From NCBI RefSeq assembly GCF_014201355.1, contig NZ_JACHEG010000001.1, positions 1 through 64,000 on the forward strand: 64,000 bases of DNA, given 5' to 3'. The position numbers and the translations under genes are program-made. The notes under the pieces were generated by a model. The model saw nothing but the letters and a program-made list of their open reading frames with translations, was not told the DNA's origin and searched no databases. Source of the stretch: Aliirhizobium wenxiniae. Lineage in GTDB: Bacteria; Pseudomonadota; Alphaproteobacteria; Rhizobiales; Rhizobiaceae. Shown piece by piece: positions 56,595 to 64,000 of the stretch (the stretch's first letter is position 1; every line of letters begins with the position of its first letter).

Positions 56595-57851
56595 ATGCAA
56601 TGGCTTAATCTCGGCTTGTTTCTGCTTGAAGCGGTCGTCTATTTCTCCGTCATGACGGCGTTCCTGCATTTTCGGCGTTCGCTTGGCCTGGGTGTGTTTT
56701 TGGCCGCGCTCGGTGTGATGCACTTCATGGAGACCTACCTGGCGGCGGTCTTTTACGTCGAGCTGCCATTCGGAACGGTATCGCCAGGTTCCTCCATCTT
56801 TTTTGCCGGCAAGCTGATGATGATCCTGATGCTTTATATCAAGGAAGATGCAGCAACGGTGCGGCAGCCCATTTATGGACTGTTTCTCGGCAATCTCGTG
56901 ACAGTCGGCATCGCCCAGATATTGCAGCTGCACGCGGCTGTAACGCTGCCTGGTGGACGCGCTGCCGATATGGCCTTTCTCGATGAGATGGGTTGGCTCA
57001 TGGTCTGGGGTACGACGATCCTCTATGTCGACGCGATTGCCATCATCCTGCTTTACGAGCGATTAGGGCGTTTCGTCGATAATGTGGTCATGCGCTTCGC
57101 CATCAGCGGCGCCATTATGCTGACTTTTGATCAGGTCGCGTTTTTCTCGGTGCTCCACATTTTACTTGGTGTGCCGCTGCCTGTCTTCTTCGGTGGCTGG
57201 TATGCGAAGCTACTCGCGGTGCTTATTTATTCGAGCCTCTTTGCAGTCTATCTCAGGATCGATCAAAACGACCGATGGTTCGCGTCGTCACGGCAGATCA
57301 AGGATATTTTTCACGACCTCACATTCCGCGAGCGTTATCAGGCTCTGCTGGCAAAGGCTGGTGTGGACGGACTGACCGGTCTGTTGGATCGCGGCCGTTA
57401 TGAGATGGACGGACCTGAACTGGTGCGAAAGAGCCTCGCAATGCGCCAGTCGATCAGCATGGTCATCGTCGATGCCGATCATTTCAAGGAGGTCAATGAT
57501 CGATTCGGCCATCAGCGTGGTGATACTGTTTTGCGGGATTTGGCAGCTTGTCTGAGCAGGAGCGCTCGCTCAAGTGATCATTTATCCCGTTTCGGCGGCG
57601 AGGAATTCGTGATCCTTTTGTCGGACACCGACCATGAAAAGGCTCTGGAAGTCGCAGAGCGCCTTCGCTTGGATATCGCGGCCAACATCACGCGTCCCGA
57701 TGGCGCGCCGCTTACGGTCTCGATCGGCGTTTCGACCGCTCCTGAGGATGGTCGGACACTCGACCTTATCTTGAGCCGGGCGGACGAACGGCTCTATCAG
57801 GCAAAAAATAACGGCCGTGATATGGTTCACGGCCGTTATGGGAAGTTCTGA
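56595..57851 (+). CDS. Membrane-bound diguanylate cyclase (GGEEF type)
   Basis: The 418-residue product has six or seven hydrophobic N-terminal helices (about 1-220), a short linker helix, and a C-terminal GGDEF domain at about 250-410 with active-site RFGGEEF. RSSD sits exactly five residues before it, a complete inhibitory I-site, so it should make cyclic-di-GMP with product feedback. AAGGAG before ATG 56595 decides the start over earlier in-frame codons. A PilZ gene, a possible c-di-GMP receptor, lies about 5.6 kb on. Confidence 0.9.
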   Translation: MQWLNLGLFLLEAVVYFSVMTAFLHFRRSLGLGVFLAALGVMHFMETYLAAVFYVELPFGTVSPGSSIFFAGKLMMILMLYIKEDAATVRQPIYGLFLGNLVTVGIAQILQLHAAVTLPGGRAADMAFLDEMGWLMVWGTTILYVDAIAIILLYERLGRFVDNVVMRFAISGAIMLTFDQVAFFSVLHILLGVPLPVFFGGWYAKLLAVLIYSSLFAVYLRIDQNDRWFASSRQIKDIFHDLTFRERYQALLAKAGVDGLTGLLDRGRYEMDGPELVRKSLAMRQSISMVIVDADHFKEVNDRFGHQRGDTVLRDLAACLSRSARSSDHLSRFGGEEFVILLSDTDHEKALEVAERLRLDIAANITRPDGAPLTVSIGVSTAPEDGRTLDLILSRADERLYQAKNNGRDMVHGRYGKF

Positions 57852-57865
57852 AATTCTTCAGGAGA

Positions 57866-58483
57866 TTAGGCGGCAAGTGCCAGCTGCTCGGTCCGTTCCT
57901 GGGCCGAAGCGATTGCCTTTTCGAAGGCTTCCGGACCGAAAGCCGTGCCTTCGACATAGATGACTTCGACATCGGTCATGCCCATGAAGCCGAGAACGGT
58001 CTTCAGGTAAGGAACGGCGTGGTTCATAGCCATGGCAGGGCCTTCGGAATAGATGCCGGCAGCCGAGAGGACGACGTATACTTTCTTGCCGGTTGCAAGG
58101 CCTTCCGGGCCTTCTGCCGTGTAGCGGAACGTCAGGCCTGCGCGGGCAACATTGTCGATCCAGCTCTTCAGCTGCGAATAGATGTTGAAGTTGATGAGGC
58201 CGGTTGCCAGCACGACCGTATCGGCAGCAAGCAGCTCAGCGGTGAGCTTGTCCGACAGCGCGGCAGCTGCGGCTTCTTCGGCATTGCGCTGGTCGGCAGG
58301 CTTGCGGATGGCCGAGGTGGTGACGGTGTCCAGATGGGCGATCGGGTTCTGGCCGAGGTCGTGGCCCACAACGGTCGAGCCGGGGTTCTTTGCCTTCAAC
58401 TTATCGACGAATTCGTTGGCGATCTTGGTCGAGAGGGATTCGCCGCCGCGCGGGCTGGAGGTGACGAGAAGAATGGAAGACAT
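57866..58483 (-). CDS. azoR: FMN-dependent NADH:azoreductase (quinone reductase family)
   Basis: The 205-residue product is an AzoR/flavodoxin-fold enzyme: ILLVTSSPRGGESLSTKIANEF binds FMN phosphate, and ATGLINFNIYSQLKSWIDNVARAGLTFRYT is the family core. It reduces quinones and azo compounds with NADH. AAGGAA precedes ATG 58483. It is divergent from a LysR gene, the probable regulator. Confidence 0.9.
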   Translation of the reverse strand: MSSILLVTSSPRGGESLSTKIANEFVDKLKAKNPGSTVVGHDLGQNPIAHLDTVTTSAIRKPADQRNAEEAAAAALSDKLTAELLAADTVVLATGLINFNIYSQLKSWIDNVARAGLTFRYTAEGPEGLATGKKVYVVLSAAGIYSEGPAMAMNHAVPYLKTVLGFMGMTDVEVIYVEGTAFGPEAFEKAIASAQERTEQLALAA

Positions 58484-58601
58484 GGTGCCAATTCCTTGAT
58501 TTGTCTTGGAGGCCTTCTTTCGACCTCGATATTGGGGGCGAGACTGGAGGCTCGTATGACTGACAAATAGGTCTGGACCGCCATCGATAAAACAGGGATA
58601 A

Positions 58602-58621
58602 TATCGAAGCTTCCTATCGAA
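58602..58621 (+). promoter_or_regulatory. Repeated TATCGAA motif in the azoR/LysR intergenic region
   Basis: TATCGAA occurs at 58602-58608 and again at 58615-58621, 13 bp apart, just before the LysR ATG; ATCGATA lies nearby at 58583. These may form the LysR operator. Confidence 0.4.
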
Positions 58622-58637
58622 TATCTGGATATCTCTC

Positions 58638-59621
58638 ATGGATGCCAATCCGACCCTCGACCAGTTGCAGGTCTTCATCGCCGTCGCGGAAACAGGAAGT
58701 TTTTCTTCCGCAGCCCGCTCGCTAAACCGGGCGCAATCGGTTGTCAGCTACACGATCGGTAATCTCGAAGCCCAGCTTGAAGTGACGCTTTTCGAGCGCA
58801 GTGGCGCACGTCAGCCGAAGCTGACAGAGGCGGGCAGGGCGATGCTGGCCGATGCCCGCCGGATCGTCGCCGACCTGCAGGTCATGCGCTCACGCGCCAA
58901 GGGCATTCGGCAGGGGCTGGAAGCGGAAATCACGCTGGCAATCAGCGTCATGGTACCGGCCGATGCTCTGGTGGCCGAGCTGAAGGAGTTCAGGACGGAA
59001 TTTCCGACGGTAGCTCTCAATCTAAATGTCGGCGAACTCGGCATGGTGATGAACCTCGTCATGAACGGCAAGGCGGATATCGGCATTGGCGGGGCTCTGC
59101 TGAAACAGGACGATTCGCTGATGGCGGAAAAGATCGGCCACGCTTTCCTGCTTCCGGTCGCAGCTGCCGACCATCCGCTGGCAAGGCTCGGGCGGCCGCT
59201 GACGCTTGCCGATGTCCGCGAAGAGACGCAGCTTGTCGTCACCGATGCATCGGGCATTACCGCCGGCCGCGATTTCAACGTTCTGTCCTACAAGATCTGG
59301 CGGGTCAGCGACATCGCCACCAAGCATCATCTCGTCAAGGGTGGGCTTGGATGGGGCGGCCTGCCGGCATCGCTGGTGCGTGATGACGTGCGTGACGGCA
59401 ATCTCGTCGTCCTCGATATCGAAGCCTACGAACAGGGCGAATATCCGCTTTATGCGCTGCGCAGGACGGCCAGTCCGCCCGGTCCTGCCGGCCAGTGGCT
59501 GATCGATAGCTTCGCCCGCCGGCTTTCGACCTGCCCGAACAAGGAGCATTTCACCACCATGCTCCGCGCCGATATCGACAAGCCCATCGATGCGCCTGCC
59601 TATCCTCAGGCGGCGGAATAG
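58638..59621 (+). CDS. LysR-family transcriptional regulator
   Basis: The 327-residue product has the LysR helix-turn-helix (LDQLQVFIAVAETGSFSSAARSLNRAQSVVSYTI) and an effector domain that runs to about 300. Such LysR-azoR pairs are common, with the regulator sensing quinones or electrophiles; this is inferred from arrangement only. It ends with a short Pro/Ala-rich tail. Confidence 0.9.
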   Translation: MDANPTLDQLQVFIAVAETGSFSSAARSLNRAQSVVSYTIGNLEAQLEVTLFERSGARQPKLTEAGRAMLADARRIVADLQVMRSRAKGIRQGLEAEITLAISVMVPADALVAELKEFRTEFPTVALNLNVGELGMVMNLVMNGKADIGIGGALLKQDDSLMAEKIGHAFLLPVAAADHPLARLGRPLTLADVREETQLVVTDASGITAGRDFNVLSYKIWRVSDIATKHHLVKGGLGWGGLPASLVRDDVRDGNLVVLDIEAYEQGEYPLYALRRTASPPGPAGQWLIDSFARRLSTCPNKEHFTTMLRADIDKPIDAPAYPQAAE

Positions 59622-59820
59622 AGGCGCAATGCGGACGATTGACCGCGTCGGGCTGATCTTGATATAGGTCGATCACGGTCAGCAGTTCACCGAGGCGTCG
59701 CCGTCCCTTATGGGAAGCTAAACCTGCAAATTCAGATATCAGCACTTATCCTGTGCCGAAGTCGACAAGACGGTGACCAGCGACATACCAGACGGACCGG
59801 CACGCTTTAAAGGATAAGCC

Positions 59821-60429
59821 ATGCCCAGAACCATCTTTCCGATGGCCGTGTCAGATATGTCGGCTTTCGCCAAATCCCTGCGAGACCAGATTGACAAGCT
59901 TGATCACAAGCCGACCCATGTGGAGATGCTCAATCTCCTCAGTCGCGCCGCAGGTTTCCGCAATTACCAGCATTTTCGCGCAACCGCCGATGGCGCCGAT
60001 CCCGTCGAGATGAGCCATGCCACGGCCGAGCCGGAACCGCAGGCAAACGAACGTCGTGTCATGCATACGCTTCGCGTCTTCGACCGTGACGGGCGTATCA
60101 TCCGCTGGCCGGGAAAACGCTCGCAGCAGGAGCTTTGCCTCTGGTTTCTCTGGTCGAAGATCCCGCGCGGAAGAATATTTTCCGAACGGGAGATCAGCGC
60201 ATTCTTGAACGGACAGCACCTTTTCGAGGACGCCGCATTGCTCAGGCGTGATCTCTTCGATCTCGGCCTGGTCACCCGCAATCGTGACGGCAGCGATTAT
60301 CGCCGTGTCGAGAAAAAGCCGCCGCCCGAACTGGGGTTGCTCCTGCGCAAGCTCGCAACCTCACCCGTGAAAGCCGCAGGTCGGTACAGGCCAGCTACAG
60401 TCTTGCCGGAAACCTCGGCCCCCGCCTGA
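59821..60429 (+). CDS. DUF2087 domain protein with separate N-terminal domain
   Basis: The 202-residue product has two parts. Residues about 13-55 (MSAFAKSLRDQIDKLDHKPTHVEMLNLLSRAAGFRNYQHFRA) resemble a short helical module seen in plasmid-related and GIY-like proteins. Residues about 75-170 carry a DUF2087 winged-helix region (LCLWFLWSKIPRGRIFSEREISAFLNGQHLFEDAALLRRDLFDLGLVTRNRDGSDYRRV). DUF2087 often occurs in ArsR/MarR-like regulators, so DNA or RNA binding is plausible. A 199-bp gap precedes it. Confidence 0.75.
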   Translation: MPRTIFPMAVSDMSAFAKSLRDQIDKLDHKPTHVEMLNLLSRAAGFRNYQHFRATADGADPVEMSHATAEPEPQANERRVMHTLRVFDRDGRIIRWPGKRSQQELCLWFLWSKIPRGRIFSEREISAFLNGQHLFEDAALLRRDLFDLGLVTRNRDGSDYRRVEKKPPPELGLLLRKLATSPVKAAGRYRPATVLPETSAPA

Positions 60430-60434
60430 CCGCT

Positions 60435-61271
60435 TCACAGCGTCAGTGTGCCGGAAATGCATGTCGCGACTTCGCCGCCGACCCATATGTCGTCGCCGAC
60501 CTTGTCGACATGCACCCGGCCGGCGCGGCCGAGAACGGTACCCTGTGCCGCCACATAACTTTCAGGCGCGACACCGGAGCCGATCAGCCACTGAGCCAGC
60601 CCGGCATTGAGGCTTCCCGTCACCGGGTCTTCATAGCCGTTGCGGGTAAAGGCGCGCACTTCGAACTGCGCGTCTTTACCGTCCGACTGCGGATCGAAGC
60701 GACCGACCAGCCCGACCCGTGCGCCTTTGAGAACGGAATAGTCCGGCCTGACCGCCAGCACATCCGCACGCGAGGGCAAGCGCACGCCGATCCAGTCCGG
60801 TCCGTTTTCTATCCAGTTCGCGTCCTCGATCATCGCTGCCGGAATGCCCAGCCCCTTGGCTATCCTTTCGACCAGAACCGGCTCCACCGGGCCGCTGCAC
60901 ACGAGCGGTGGTGCGGCAAAAGCCAGCCGCCGGCCGTCGCGGCGAAGACGCACTAGCCCCGCATCGCATTCCTGCACGATCTCGCCTTCGGGTGCATTTG
61001 CCGCCTGGCTGAGCCAGACATGCGCGCTGCCGAGCGTCGGATGTCCCGCAAACGGCAGCTCCTGCGTCGGCGTGAAGATCCGCACGCGGTAATCCGCACC
61101 TGCCGCTCTCGGCTTCAAGAGAAAGGTTGTCTCGCTGAGATTGGTCCAGTTGGCGAAGGCCTGCATCTGTGCGTCATCGAGATCGTCCGCGCCGATGACG
61201 ACCGCGAGCGGATTGCCGCGCATCGGCTGGCTGGAAAAGACGTCGACCTGCTGGAAGGAAAAGCTTGGCAT
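60435..61271 (-). CDS. PhzF family isomerase/epimerase-like protein
   Basis: The 278-residue product is a PhzF fold protein: SFQQVDVFSSQPMRGNPLAVVIGADDLDDAQMQAFANWTNLSETTFLL with the catalytic glutamate in LSETTF, and FAGHPTLGSAHVW. PhzF isomerises a phenazine precursor, but most bacterial homologues have unknown substrates and no phenazine genes are near. The start lacks a clear ribosome-binding site. Confidence 0.87.
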   Translation of the reverse strand: MPSFSFQQVDVFSSQPMRGNPLAVVIGADDLDDAQMQAFANWTNLSETTFLLKPRAAGADYRVRIFTPTQELPFAGHPTLGSAHVWLSQAANAPEGEIVQECDAGLVRLRRDGRRLAFAAPPLVCSGPVEPVLVERIAKGLGIPAAMIEDANWIENGPDWIGVRLPSRADVLAVRPDYSVLKGARVGLVGRFDPQSDGKDAQFEVRAFTRNGYEDPVTGSLNAGLAQWLIGSGVAPESYVAAQGTVLGRAGRVHVDKVGDDIWVGGEVATCISGTLTL

Positions 61272-61299
61272 TAAGATCACTGCGTCCGGTTGAAACGAA

Positions 61300-61323
61300 A
61301 ACGGCAGCTTTTCAGCTGCCGTT
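61300..61323 (-). terminator. Terminator of cpdB
   Basis: A perfect 10-bp stem AACGGCAGCT/AGCTGCCGTT with a 4-nt loop; on the minus strand it is followed by TTCGTTTC. It lies 37 bp after the cpdB stop and just upstream of the PhzF gene. Confidence 0.7.
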
Positions 61324-61359
61324 CGATTCCGCAAATGATTTGCCGGGTGGCCGATCGCC

Positions 61360-63348
61360 TCACAGCACCAGCCGGAATTTTGCAAAACCGTTTTCACCGT
61401 CGCCAGCGTCCTCGATCTTGGCCCCCTTGATCTCACCGGCGAAATGGCGCCCCTTGGGGCCGCTCTCGAACACGGCTGTCGTTCCCGGCAGCGGCTTGAA
61501 CGACCAATTGTCGTCTGCCGACGGATTGATCGTCCCCTGATCGACGATATAGCGGACGATCACGTCGCGGTTGGTGTCGGGAGCGACGAAGATCAGTTTA
61601 TCGGCTGCGATCTCCGGGAACTTGCCGCCACCACCAGCACGATAATTATTCGTCACGACAACGAATTTCTGAATTGGATCAATCGGTTTTCCGTCAAATT
61701 TCAAGTCAGTTATGCGATGCGCATCTTCATTGATCAGCTTACCGTCCTTGTCGAAGCGCACCGGCTGCGACAGGTCGATCTGGTAGGTCACGCCATCGAT
61801 GACATCGTAATTATAGGAAGGGAAGCCGTCGTTCAGCAGCGCCGCATCCTTGGCGCCCGCCTTGAGCTGATTGAACATGCCTGCCGACATTTCCAGCCAG
61901 TTTTTCACCTGCGCGCCGGTAATCAACACCGCCTGAACCGTGTTCGGATAGAGGTAGAGGTCGGCGACGTTCTTGATCGCGATATCACCGGTCGGCACGT
62001 CGGTATAATATTCGGCACCGCCACGTCCGCCGGCCTTGAATGGTGCCGCAGCCGAAAGCACCGGATAGTCCTTGTACTGGCCATCCTTCAGCATCTGCTT
62101 GATATACCAGCTCTGCGCATTCGAGACGATCTGCACTGAAGGATCGTCGGCCACCAGCGCGAAATAGGAATAGAGCGGCGCCGAGGTCTTGCCGACAGGT
62201 CGGCGCACATAGGCAAGCGTTGCCTCATGTTCGGCCTTGGCCGCTGCCAGAACCTCCGGCTTGTCCTTCACATCGGCGACCACCTTACGGTTCTCGTCGC
62301 GATGGTAGATCGGCCGCGCTTCCGAGGTCGACGAAATTATCTTCCAGCTGTTACCATCCTTTTCCAGCAGCAGGTCGATCAGCCCCATATGCGAGCCCCA
62401 GAAACCGGCCATCACCGCGGGCTTGCCCATCAGCGTGCCCTTCTTGGCATCCGCGCCGGCAATCCCGTCAAAATCCTTCGGCCCGGGGAAGACCAGATGC
62501 TGGTGGCCGGTGAAGATCGCGTCGATCCCTTCGATGCCGGCGAGATAGAGTGAGGCATTTTCCATCCGCTCGCTCTGGCCGGAACCGTCTATGCCCGAAT
62601 GCGAAAGCGCGATCACGATATCCGCACCTTCCTCCTCCATCTGCGGCACCCAGGCCTTGGCGGCGTCGACGATGTCGCGTGTCTGCGCCTTGCCTTCGAG
62701 GTTCTTGGCATCCCACACCATGATTTGCGGCGGCACGAAACCGATGAACCCAACCTTGATCGGCGAGGTCGCGCCGGAACCATCACGGATCTGTTTTTCC
62801 AGGATCACATAAGGCTTGAATAAAAGCTCATCTTTTTTGGCATCGGATGCCAGCATGCCTTTGGTAAGGTTTGCACAAACGTAAGGAAATCCTGAGCCCG
62901 CCAGCGCCTTGAACATGAAGTCCAGGCCGTAGTTGAACTCGTGGTTGCCAAGCGTCCCGACATCATAGCCGAGCACGCTCATGGCGGTGATCACCGGATG
63001 CTTGTCGCCTTCCTTCATGCCACGCTCATAGGCGATATAGTCGCCGAGCGGATTACCCTGAAGAAAGTCGCCATTGTCGACCAGCATCGAATTGCCGGCC
63101 TCCGCCCGGATCGCGTCGATGATCGAGGCCGTGCGGGCAAGCCCCAGCGTGTCATTCGGCTTGTCGGCGTAATAGTCGTATGGGAAGACGTGGACATGGA
63201 TATCCGTCGTTTCCATGATCCGCAGATGTGCCTGGTTGGCCTGCGCTCGCGCCGCGAAAGGATGCAGCGCAACCAGTGCAGAAGAGGCGGCAATTCCACC
63301 CAGAACCGAACGGCGCGAGAGCTGAGAGGATAAAGTGGAGGACGGCAT
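61360..63348 (-). CDS. cpdB: Bifunctional 2',3'-cyclic-nucleotide 2'-phosphodiesterase/3'-nucleotidase
   Basis: The 662-residue product is periplasmic CpdB, which releases phosphate from cyclic and 3'-nucleotides for nutrient use. SRRSVLGGIAASSALVALHP near the start is a twin-arginine signal. The metallophosphatase motifs METTDIHVHVFPYD, VDNGDFLQGNPLGDY and GTLGNHEFNYGLDF are intact and the C-terminal 5'-nucleotidase domain is complete. It is transcribed alone. Confidence 0.93.
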   Translation of the reverse strand: MPSSTLSSQLSRRSVLGGIAASSALVALHPFAARAQANQAHLRIMETTDIHVHVFPYDYYADKPNDTLGLARTASIIDAIRAEAGNSMLVDNGDFLQGNPLGDYIAYERGMKEGDKHPVITAMSVLGYDVGTLGNHEFNYGLDFMFKALAGSGFPYVCANLTKGMLASDAKKDELLFKPYVILEKQIRDGSGATSPIKVGFIGFVPPQIMVWDAKNLEGKAQTRDIVDAAKAWVPQMEEEGADIVIALSHSGIDGSGQSERMENASLYLAGIEGIDAIFTGHQHLVFPGPKDFDGIAGADAKKGTLMGKPAVMAGFWGSHMGLIDLLLEKDGNSWKIISSTSEARPIYHRDENRKVVADVKDKPEVLAAAKAEHEATLAYVRRPVGKTSAPLYSYFALVADDPSVQIVSNAQSWYIKQMLKDGQYKDYPVLSAAAPFKAGGRGGAEYYTDVPTGDIAIKNVADLYLYPNTVQAVLITGAQVKNWLEMSAGMFNQLKAGAKDAALLNDGFPSYNYDVIDGVTYQIDLSQPVRFDKDGKLINEDAHRITDLKFDGKPIDPIQKFVVVTNNYRAGGGGKFPEIAADKLIFVAPDTNRDVIVRYIVDQGTINPSADDNWSFKPLPGTTAVFESGPKGRHFAGEIKGAKIEDAGDGENGFAKFRLVL

Positions 63349-63445
63349 GATATCTCCCTATTTCGTCATCGAAAGGCGTAACACTAGGCGCATTCGCATG
63401 AGCCTGCATCACCAAAATGACAGGGGGAAATAATCCTTCTCTGGC

Positions 63446-63784
63446 CTACCGTCTCAGCACGGGCTGGATGTCCTGATGGAAGAAGCGGAAATAGGCTGCG
63501 ACCTGCGCCGCTGCATTTGTATTGGGGCGAAACTGGATGCCGAGGCGTCCATTATGGCTCCACTTCACGATACCCTCCAGAACGCCCAACTCCTCACTGT
63601 CAATCCTGACGGGGCTTCCGATGGAGGCATTGAGTGGTGCGCCGAGGTCTAGCGCAAGACCGGTCGCGGAAATATCGACGACGCGAGCATTGACCGATTG
63701 CCCGTAATATTTCAGCGTTCCGGGAATTCGTGCCTTGCGCCGAGGAGCAGAGCGCACCTTCATGTTGAGATTGTTTATCGCCAT
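63446..63784 (-). CDS. PilZ domain protein
   Basis: The 112-residue product is a single PilZ domain, the cyclic-di-GMP receptor fold. The two ligand motifs are present: RRKAR (RxxxR) near residue 15 and DISATGLAL (D/NxSxxG) near residue 38. AGGAGG lies 9 bases before the ATG. A c-di-GMP synthase lies a few kilobases away, but most rhizobia have many of each, so a pairing is speculative. Confidence 0.88.
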   Translation of the reverse strand: MAINNLNMKVRSAPRRKARIPGTLKYYGQSVNARVVDISATGLALDLGAPLNASIGSPVRIDSEELGVLEGIVKWSHNGRLGIQFRPNTNAAAQVAAYFRFFHQDIQPVLRR

Positions 63785-63955
63785 ATCCTGATACCTCCTG
63801 ACCTTTTATCCGGGTTATATCTGGCATGAATTGAAACGCCTTTAGTTTGCGTCATAAAATTGTAACGGATCGGGTAACCGCCGCTTTACATCCGTTCGCG
63901 TCTGGCGCGAATGAATGGGGGAGATAAGCTGATTCTCTCGCTGTGGAGGATTTGC

Positions 63956-64000
63956 ATGCCTGGATATTTTGGCCATGCCGCGACGACCGGAATGGATGGC
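63956..64000 (+). CDS. Start of an unidentified gene (cut by window edge)
   Basis: ATG 63956 has GGAGG 7 bases upstream and opens a frame of 15 codons (MPGYFGHAATTGMDG) to the edge. The 5' region is plausible but the product cannot be named. Confidence 0.45.
   Translation, partial: MPGYFGHAATTGMDG

Noticed and set aside
1-64000. CRISPR arrays, insertion sequences, prophage
   Set aside because: No regularly spaced direct repeats and no transposase, integrase or phage structural genes were recognised.

Overview
This is a G+C-rich alphaproteobacterial chromosome segment, most likely from Rhizobiaceae (Rhizobium/Agrobacterium group). The evidence is the protein sequences of the ribosomal cluster, adk following secY with no rpmJ or rpsD nearby, a large B12-dependent NrdJ, and two matches to the alphaproteobacterial EcfG promoter pattern GGAAC-N18-TT. 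No CRISPR array, prophage, transposase or rRNA operon was seen.

1-15244: the end of tuf with its terminator, then the S10-spc-alpha ribosomal superoperon on the + strand, rpsJ to rplQ, including secY, adk and rpoA. Most genes are spaced by a few bases or overlap. The cluster is interrupted by structured gaps (rpsQ/rplN, rplR/rpsE, rplO/secY, adk/rpsM, rpsM/rpsK, rpsK/rpoA) that carry strong hairpins and could set internal expression ratios.

15261-28145: mixed housekeeping and envelope genes. These are DUF2809, DoxX and DUF817 membrane proteins, two adjacent DUF1801 genes, an SDR lacking the usual Tyr/Lys pair, the periplasmic methionine-sulfoxide repair pair msrPQ, a DUF4112 gene, ilvD, a bestrophin, an LprI-like protein, a DUF1232 protein, a Deg/HtrA protease and rarA (the last two overlap by 4 bp).

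28155-41382: a more accessory-looking stretch with an esterase/lipase, a DUF1883 protein, a ketopantoate-reductase-type enzyme, an acyltransferase-3 protein, an Omp25/31-like barrel, a chemotaxis receptor, a DUF1508 protein, a DUF882 (M15-like) peptidase, a membrane alpha/beta hydrolase, glycerol dehydrogenase and a DUF559 gene set among palindromes. At 29493-29665 I see an unannotated + strand transcription unit: an EcfG-type promoter, two hairpins displaying the same loop octamer CGUCCCCU, and a terminator. It looks like a general-stress small RNA and is the most interesting item here.

41549-64000: nrdJ with a recognisable promoter and two NrdR boxes 32 bp apart, gpt, an MFS/LysR divergent pair, a maltose acetyltransferase, a universal stress protein, a CinA-type protein, wrbA, tRNA-Leu(UAA), DUF3597, a secreted esterase, ilvA, an HlyU-like protein, a decayed GGDEF remnant just upstream of an intact diguanylate cyclase, an azoR/LysR divergent pair, a DUF2087 protein, PhzF, CpdB, a PilZ protein and the first codons of a further gene at the right edge.

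Family names come from recognising the protein sequences; no database search was run. Starts were chosen by Shine-Dalgarno position and family length.
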